Shown here in pieces: positions 61,000-64,000 of a stretch of 64,000 nucleotides of DNA (the first letter of the stretch is position 1; each line of letters starts with the position of its first letter). Position numbers and translations under genes: made by a program. The DNA is from Oerskovia enterophila. Lineage in GTDB: Bacteria; Actinomycetota; Actinomycetes; Actinomycetales; Cellulomonadaceae. The stretch covers positions 1-64,000 of the forward strand of contig NZ_MAQA01000024.1 in assembly GCF_001692445.1 (NCBI RefSeq), written 5' to 3'. Below the pieces are notes generated by a model. That model was not told where the DNA came from, searched no databases, and saw only the letters and a program-made list of their open reading frames with translations.

Positions 61000-61896
61000 A
61001 TGACTGAGCCCAGCGTGTTCGGAGAGATCCCCGGCAACCCGGAGGGCACCGACTACACCGGCCGCGACAAGGTGAAGGCAGCGGGACTGCACCGGCATCT
61101 TCGGGCGGGGATCAGTGGTGACCACCGGCAGGGCGCGGACGCGATCGTCGTTTCGGGCGGATACGCCGACGACCAGGACTTCGGCTACCGGATCGTCTAC
61201 ACCGGCCAGGGCGGACGCCTGCCCGGATCGCAGCGGCAGGACTTCGACCAGACATTCACGAGCGGCAACCTCGGTCTTGCCCGCTCGGAACAGGCGGGCC
61301 TTCCGGTTCGTGTCATCCGCGGTGCCGGCGGAGACAAGACGCACTCGCCGACGAGCGGGTACCGCTACGACGGCCTGTACATCGTGCGAAACCACTGGGT
61401 CCAACCGTCGAATGACGGCCCCCTTATCTACCGGTACGTCCTCGAGATGGCCGACGGAAGCAAGCGCTGGCAGCCCTCGGCGCCCGGGACGAAGACCACA
61501 CCGCCGGCCGGCAACACGGCTCCCAATCGCAGGAGCAGTACGGTCCAGCGCATCGTCCGCAACAGCGCCGTGACCCAGTGGGTCAAGGACACGCATGGGG
61601 GTACCTGCCAGGTGTGCGGAATCGTGCTTGCTACTGCGGCCGGCAACTACAGTGAAGGCGCGCACATCCGCGCCCTGGGTGCTGCCCACAACGGGCCCGA
61701 CACCGCGGACAACGTCCTGTGCCTGTGCCCGAATGACCACGTCCTGTTCGACAAGGGCGCGCTCTACCTCGAGAACGGCAACGTCTACCGCACCGAGGGA
61801 CGCACGCTCATAGGCCCGCTGCGCACCCAACGCCACCACGCCATCGACTGGGCACACGCGAACTACCACCGCGAGAACTTCGCCGGTATCCGGTAG
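61000..61896 (+). CDS. SRA-HNH modification-dependent restriction endonuclease
   Basis: 298 aa. The SRA/YDG domain (about 8-155) shows GADAIVVSGGYADDQD, YTGQGG and YRYDGLY, the pocket that flips a modified cytosine. The HNH domain (about 200-260) has C203-x2-C206, SEGAHIRALG (H222), N238 and CLCPNDH (H247). SRA-HNH fusions (TagI/McrA-like) cut DNA bearing 5mC or 5hmC. The gene is plus-strand and leaderless between two minus-strand genes, so it is likely expressed in the lysogen and would restrict incoming modified phage DNA. Confidence 0.88.
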   Translation: MTEPSVFGEIPGNPEGTDYTGRDKVKAAGLHRHLRAGISGDHRQGADAIVVSGGYADDQDFGYRIVYTGQGGRLPGSQRQDFDQTFTSGNLGLARSEQAGLPVRVIRGAGGDKTHSPTSGYRYDGLYIVRNHWVQPSNDGPLIYRYVLEMADGSKRWQPSAPGTKTTPPAGNTAPNRRSSTVQRIVRNSAVTQWVKDTHGGTCQVCGIVLATAAGNYSEGAHIRALGAAHNGPDTADNVLCLCPNDHVLFDKGALYLENGNVYRTEGRTLIGPLRTQRHHAIDWAHANYHRENFAGIR

Positions 61897-61901
61897 GGCG
61901 C

Positions 61902-62714
61902 TCACGACGCGACCTCGTCAGCCTCGGGCTCGACCTCGGCGACGGGCAGGTTCGCGATGTCGCGCTTGAGGTTGTCGATCACCGCGGACGCCTCGGACTT
62001 CGTGAGCTCCTTCGTGGAACCGACGATGCGGCCGATGACCTGCGAGGCGTAGGCCAGGCCGTCGTCTCGCGTGGCGATCCCGAACTCACCGAAGGAGGCG
62101 TGGAGCGTGCGGAGCTGGTCCGGGGTGATCGTCGGCTCGGCGTCGGGCATTGGCTCGACAGCGGACGCGAGGACGTCCGCCGCGGACTCGCGGCGTGCAG
62201 GCTCGGCGGGCGCCGCCTCGCGCGCCTCCTCCTCCGTGTACGTGACGCCGTAGAGAGCCTCGGGGCAGGCAGTGCGCGCGCACTCGGTGATCGCACGGGC
62301 CTTGAGCATCGCGGACGCGTATTTCTTCCAGACATCCTTCGTGGACAGACCGGCGGCGCGGGCCTTTTCGATCGTCCAGGTGGCGGTGTAGACGAAGTCG
62401 GGGTCGTCGGCGCGGACGATCTCGGCGCGCGCGCTCTGATCGTCGCCCTGGACGCGCAGCCGGTGGCCGGCCCTGCGGACGTTCGCCGCGATGAGCTCTG
62501 CGGACGCCGACGGCTTCCCCTCGATGACGTGGATCCGGTACAGCGACTCGGCGGGCGCGAGGCCCATCGCGGCGCCCAGGTTCACGGCGACCAGGACGGC
62601 GCCCGGATCGTCGCGGTAGGGACGCGGGAGGATCGACGAGGCGGAGACGGTCTCGGCGAAGCGCCACTGCTCGGCGAGCGGCAGGGCGGCGGTGGTCGTA
62701 ACGAGGTCGGTCAT
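61902..62714 (-). CDS. recT: RecT-family single-strand annealing recombinase
   Basis: 270 aa. Typical actinophage RecT pattern: FAETVSASSILPRPYRDDPG, MGLAPAESLYRIHVIEGKPS, FVYTATWTIEKARAAGL and MLKARAITECARTACPEALY. Acidic C-terminal tail. Works with the RecE-like nuclease encoded directly upstream; overlap ATGA. Confidence 0.9.
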   Translation of the reverse strand: MTDLVTTTAALPLAEQWRFAETVSASSILPRPYRDDPGAVLVAVNLGAAMGLAPAESLYRIHVIEGKPSASAELIAANVRRAGHRLRVQGDDQSARAEIVRADDPDFVYTATWTIEKARAAGLSTKDVWKKYASAMLKARAITECARTACPEALYGVTYTEEEAREAAPAEPARRESAADVLASAVEPMPDAEPTITPDQLRTLHASFGEFGIATRDDGLAYASQVIGRIVGSTKELTKSEASAVIDNLKRDIANLPVAEVEPEADEVAS

Positions 62715-63523
62715 GATGAGTACTCCTCGATGAGGTCGGGTGCAGAGTGCCAGCGCGGCGGTGCGATGCGAGTGATGCCGGTCGGGTAACCCGGCCACTC
62801 GCCGCGCTCGAGGCAGCGGGCGTAGAGGTCGATCGCGGCGCGCGTCTTGGCGCGCCCGATCGCGAGGTAGTCGACGTCGAGCTCTACGACCGATACGAGG
62901 TGCGGCGCCTCGGTCTCGACGAGGACGTGTAGGAAGCGAGTGGCGGTGCCGCCTGCCTGGGTGAGGCCGTCGAGGTAGTGCGCGGCCTGGACGTCGTAGC
63001 CGAGGTTCGCCGCAGTCCGGGCGAACTCGCGAGGGTCCGCGGAGCGCGCGGTCTTGAGGTCGACGACGACGCCCGCGGCCTCGTGCAGGTAGTCGAGGCG
63101 CCCGCGGCAGCGGACGCCGGACTCGACGTCGTCCCACAGGACCGACACCTCGGTGCGGCCGCCAGCGAACAGGCGCCCGGCGTCCGGGTGGGCCTTCACC
63201 TTCTCGGCCATGGCTGTCGCGGTGTCGTACTGCGAGGGCTTGAGCGGGACCCCGCCCGCGGCCCGGATGGCCGCGACCTCCTCCTTGACGGCGTTCGTGC
63301 GCCACTCCTCGGCGTCGATCCGCACGAGGTCGAGCCCAGTGCCGAGCACCATGCCGTGCACGGCGTGCCCCAGGTCGAAGGCGGTCTTCTCGACCCGGTG
63401 CCTGCGCGAGTGCTGGTAGCGCGCCGGGCTGTCGAGCATGGCCTTCACGCCCGTCGAGGACAGTCCCGGGAGCGCGTGGTACTCGAGCTCGGGGACGTCG
63501 TAGTGGATGCCGATCTCGATCAC
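62711..63523 (-). CDS. RecE-like PD-(D/E)XK exonuclease
   Basis: 270 aa. LSSTGVKAMLDSPARYQHSR and GHAVHGMVLG at the start, then the nuclease core RCRGRLDYLHEAAGVVVDLKTARS with D ... D-x-K. Adjacent to RecT, so it forms the usual RecE/RecT pair for phage recombination. GTG start with GGGAGGGG upstream. Confidence 0.9.
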   Translation of the reverse strand: MIEIGIHYDVPELEYHALPGLSSTGVKAMLDSPARYQHSRRHRVEKTAFDLGHAVHGMVLGTGLDLVRIDAEEWRTNAVKEEVAAIRAAGGVPLKPSQYDTATAMAEKVKAHPDAGRLFAGGRTEVSVLWDDVESGVRCRGRLDYLHEAAGVVVDLKTARSADPREFARTAANLGYDVQAAHYLDGLTQAGGTATRFLHVLVETEAPHLVSVVELDVDYLAIGRAKTRAAIDLYARCLERGEWPGYPTGITRIAPPRWHSAPDLIEEYSS

Positions 63524-63636
63524 TTCCGCCCCTCCCTCTTGCGCCGCGCGTCGATGCGTCCTGCCCACCACGCCGAGGCGAAGAGGAGGACGAGGCAGAC
63601 CGCGGTGCCGACGACGTCGGCCCAGGCGGCGCTCAC
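63520..63636 (-). CDS. 38-aa single-pass membrane protein
   Basis: GTG 63636; one hydrophobic helix (ADVVGTAVCLVLLFASAWWA) and a basic tail (RIDARRKREGRK). Stop overlaps the RecE start. Function unknown. Confidence 0.5.
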   Translation of the reverse strand: MSAAWADVVGTAVCLVLLFASAWWAGRIDARRKREGRK

Positions 63637-63869
63637 GGCATCTCCGTCGTGATCGCGGCGACGGCATCGCGCAGGGCCTGCCAGTCGGCGAGGAACTTCG
63701 CCTCGTCGGCCTCGGGCCACTGGCGCAGGTCCTCGCCCTCCCAGATCCAGCCGCAGACGTCGATCGCGGCGAAGACGATTCGCATGTTCGGATCGGACGG
63801 CAGCTGACGGCGAGCAATCTCGGCGTCGTGCCGCTCCTGGCCCATGTAGAGCGAGCGGTCGCGCATCAT
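63633..63869 (-). CDS. Small acidic phage protein
   Basis: 78 aa. Begins MMRDRSLYMGQERHDAEIAR; includes RIVFAAIDVCGWIWEGEDLR and FLADWQALRDAVAAI. No family recognised. Coupled on both sides. Confidence 0.6.
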   Translation of the reverse strand: MMRDRSLYMGQERHDAEIARRQLPSDPNMRIVFAAIDVCGWIWEGEDLRQWPEADEAKFLADWQALRDAVAAITTEMP

Positions 63870-64000
63870 GGGGCCACGTCCTTCACGAGCCGGTACCCGG
63901 TCGACGTCGGTCGGAAGCGGTCCAGGCGGATCGAGGTCCGGCGAAGCAGCGACGTCTCGACGAGCGCGTGGGTCTGCCCGACACTCACGACGGTCACGCG
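63866..64000 (-). CDS. Phage protein, 5' part outside the window
   Basis: The last 44 codons of a minus-strand gene, with a stop overlapping the next ATG (ATGA). Visible residues include VSVGQTHALVETSLLRRTS and RFRPTSTGYRLVKDVAP. Too little to classify. Confidence 0.55.
   Translation of the reverse strand, partial: RVTVVSVGQTHALVETSLLRRTSIRLDRFRPTSTGYRLVKDVAP

Larger units (their letters stand above)
33160..64000. mobile_element. Siphovirus-type prophage (right end outside the window)
   Basis: Contains a full set of late genes on the minus strand: terminase, portal, MuF-like, scaffold, capsid, head-tail connectors, tail terminator, major tail protein, frameshifting chaperone, tape measure, minor tail proteins, endolysin and holin. 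Early genes (RecE/RecT, methyltransferase, WhiB) continue past 64,000. Plus-strand genes are scattered as cargo. The late cluster appears intact, so the element may still be functional. Confidence 0.93.

Overview
The window is chromosomal DNA of a high-GC actinobacterium. Nearly every host codon ends in G or C, many genes are leaderless (a TANNNT -10 box 6-7 bases before ATG/GTG), and the gene order leuA / recO-uppS / zur-znuBCA / glyS / dusB / dgt / dnaG is typical of Micrococcales such as Cellulomonadaceae or Promicromonosporaceae. The family assignment is inference; no 16S gene is present.

Host part (1 to about 33,160). 1-4 kb: a PQQ-type beta-propeller membrane protein (partial at its 5' side) and a polytopic membrane protein with a Pro/Gln-rich tail. 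4.1-6.1 kb: leuA behind a leucine-rich leader peptide and stem-loop. 6.2-7.8 kb: recO and uppS. 7.9-12.4 kb: a VOC protein, a DedA-family protein and the zinc uptake set zur, znuB, znuC, znuA. 12.7-15.4 kb: glyS and dusB. 15.5-24.7 kb: a maltodextrin locus (alpha-glucosidase, LacI regulator, malEFG, second GH13 enzyme) with LacI-type operators at both ends of the regulator gene. 24.8-33.1 kb: dgt, an orphan siderophore-binding lipoprotein with iron-box-like sites, two AraC regulators, a VOC protein, dnaG, a small membrane protein, tRNA-Asn, a conserved actinobacterial protein and tRNA-Met.

Prophage part (about 33,160 to beyond 64,000). A siphovirus-type prophage begins directly at the 3' end of tRNA-Met and runs off the window. 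Reading leftward on the minus strand from 63.9 kb it carries recombination genes (RecE-like nuclease, RecT), a WhiB-like factor, a DNA methyltransferase, zinc-finger proteins, replication-type genes, a control region with 10-bp tandem repeats, a tRNA-like element, an HNH/P-loop fusion, terminase, portal, MuF-like protein, scaffold, capsid, connectors, major tail protein, a tail chaperone with a -1 frameshift site, tape measure, minor tail proteins, an M15 endolysin and a holin. No integrase is visible, so it probably lies beyond the right edge.

Plus-strand cargo interrupts this minus-strand programme: an HTH/zinc protein, a small membrane protein, a HEPN-motif protein with lower GC, two membrane proteins and an SRA-HNH nuclease of the modification-dependent restriction type. 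Four of these have the same leaderless promoter layout and are probably expressed in the lysogen. One small minus-strand gene near the attachment end has a perfect SOS box abutting its -10 element. Together these look like a superinfection-defence and induction layer on an otherwise conventional phage genome.
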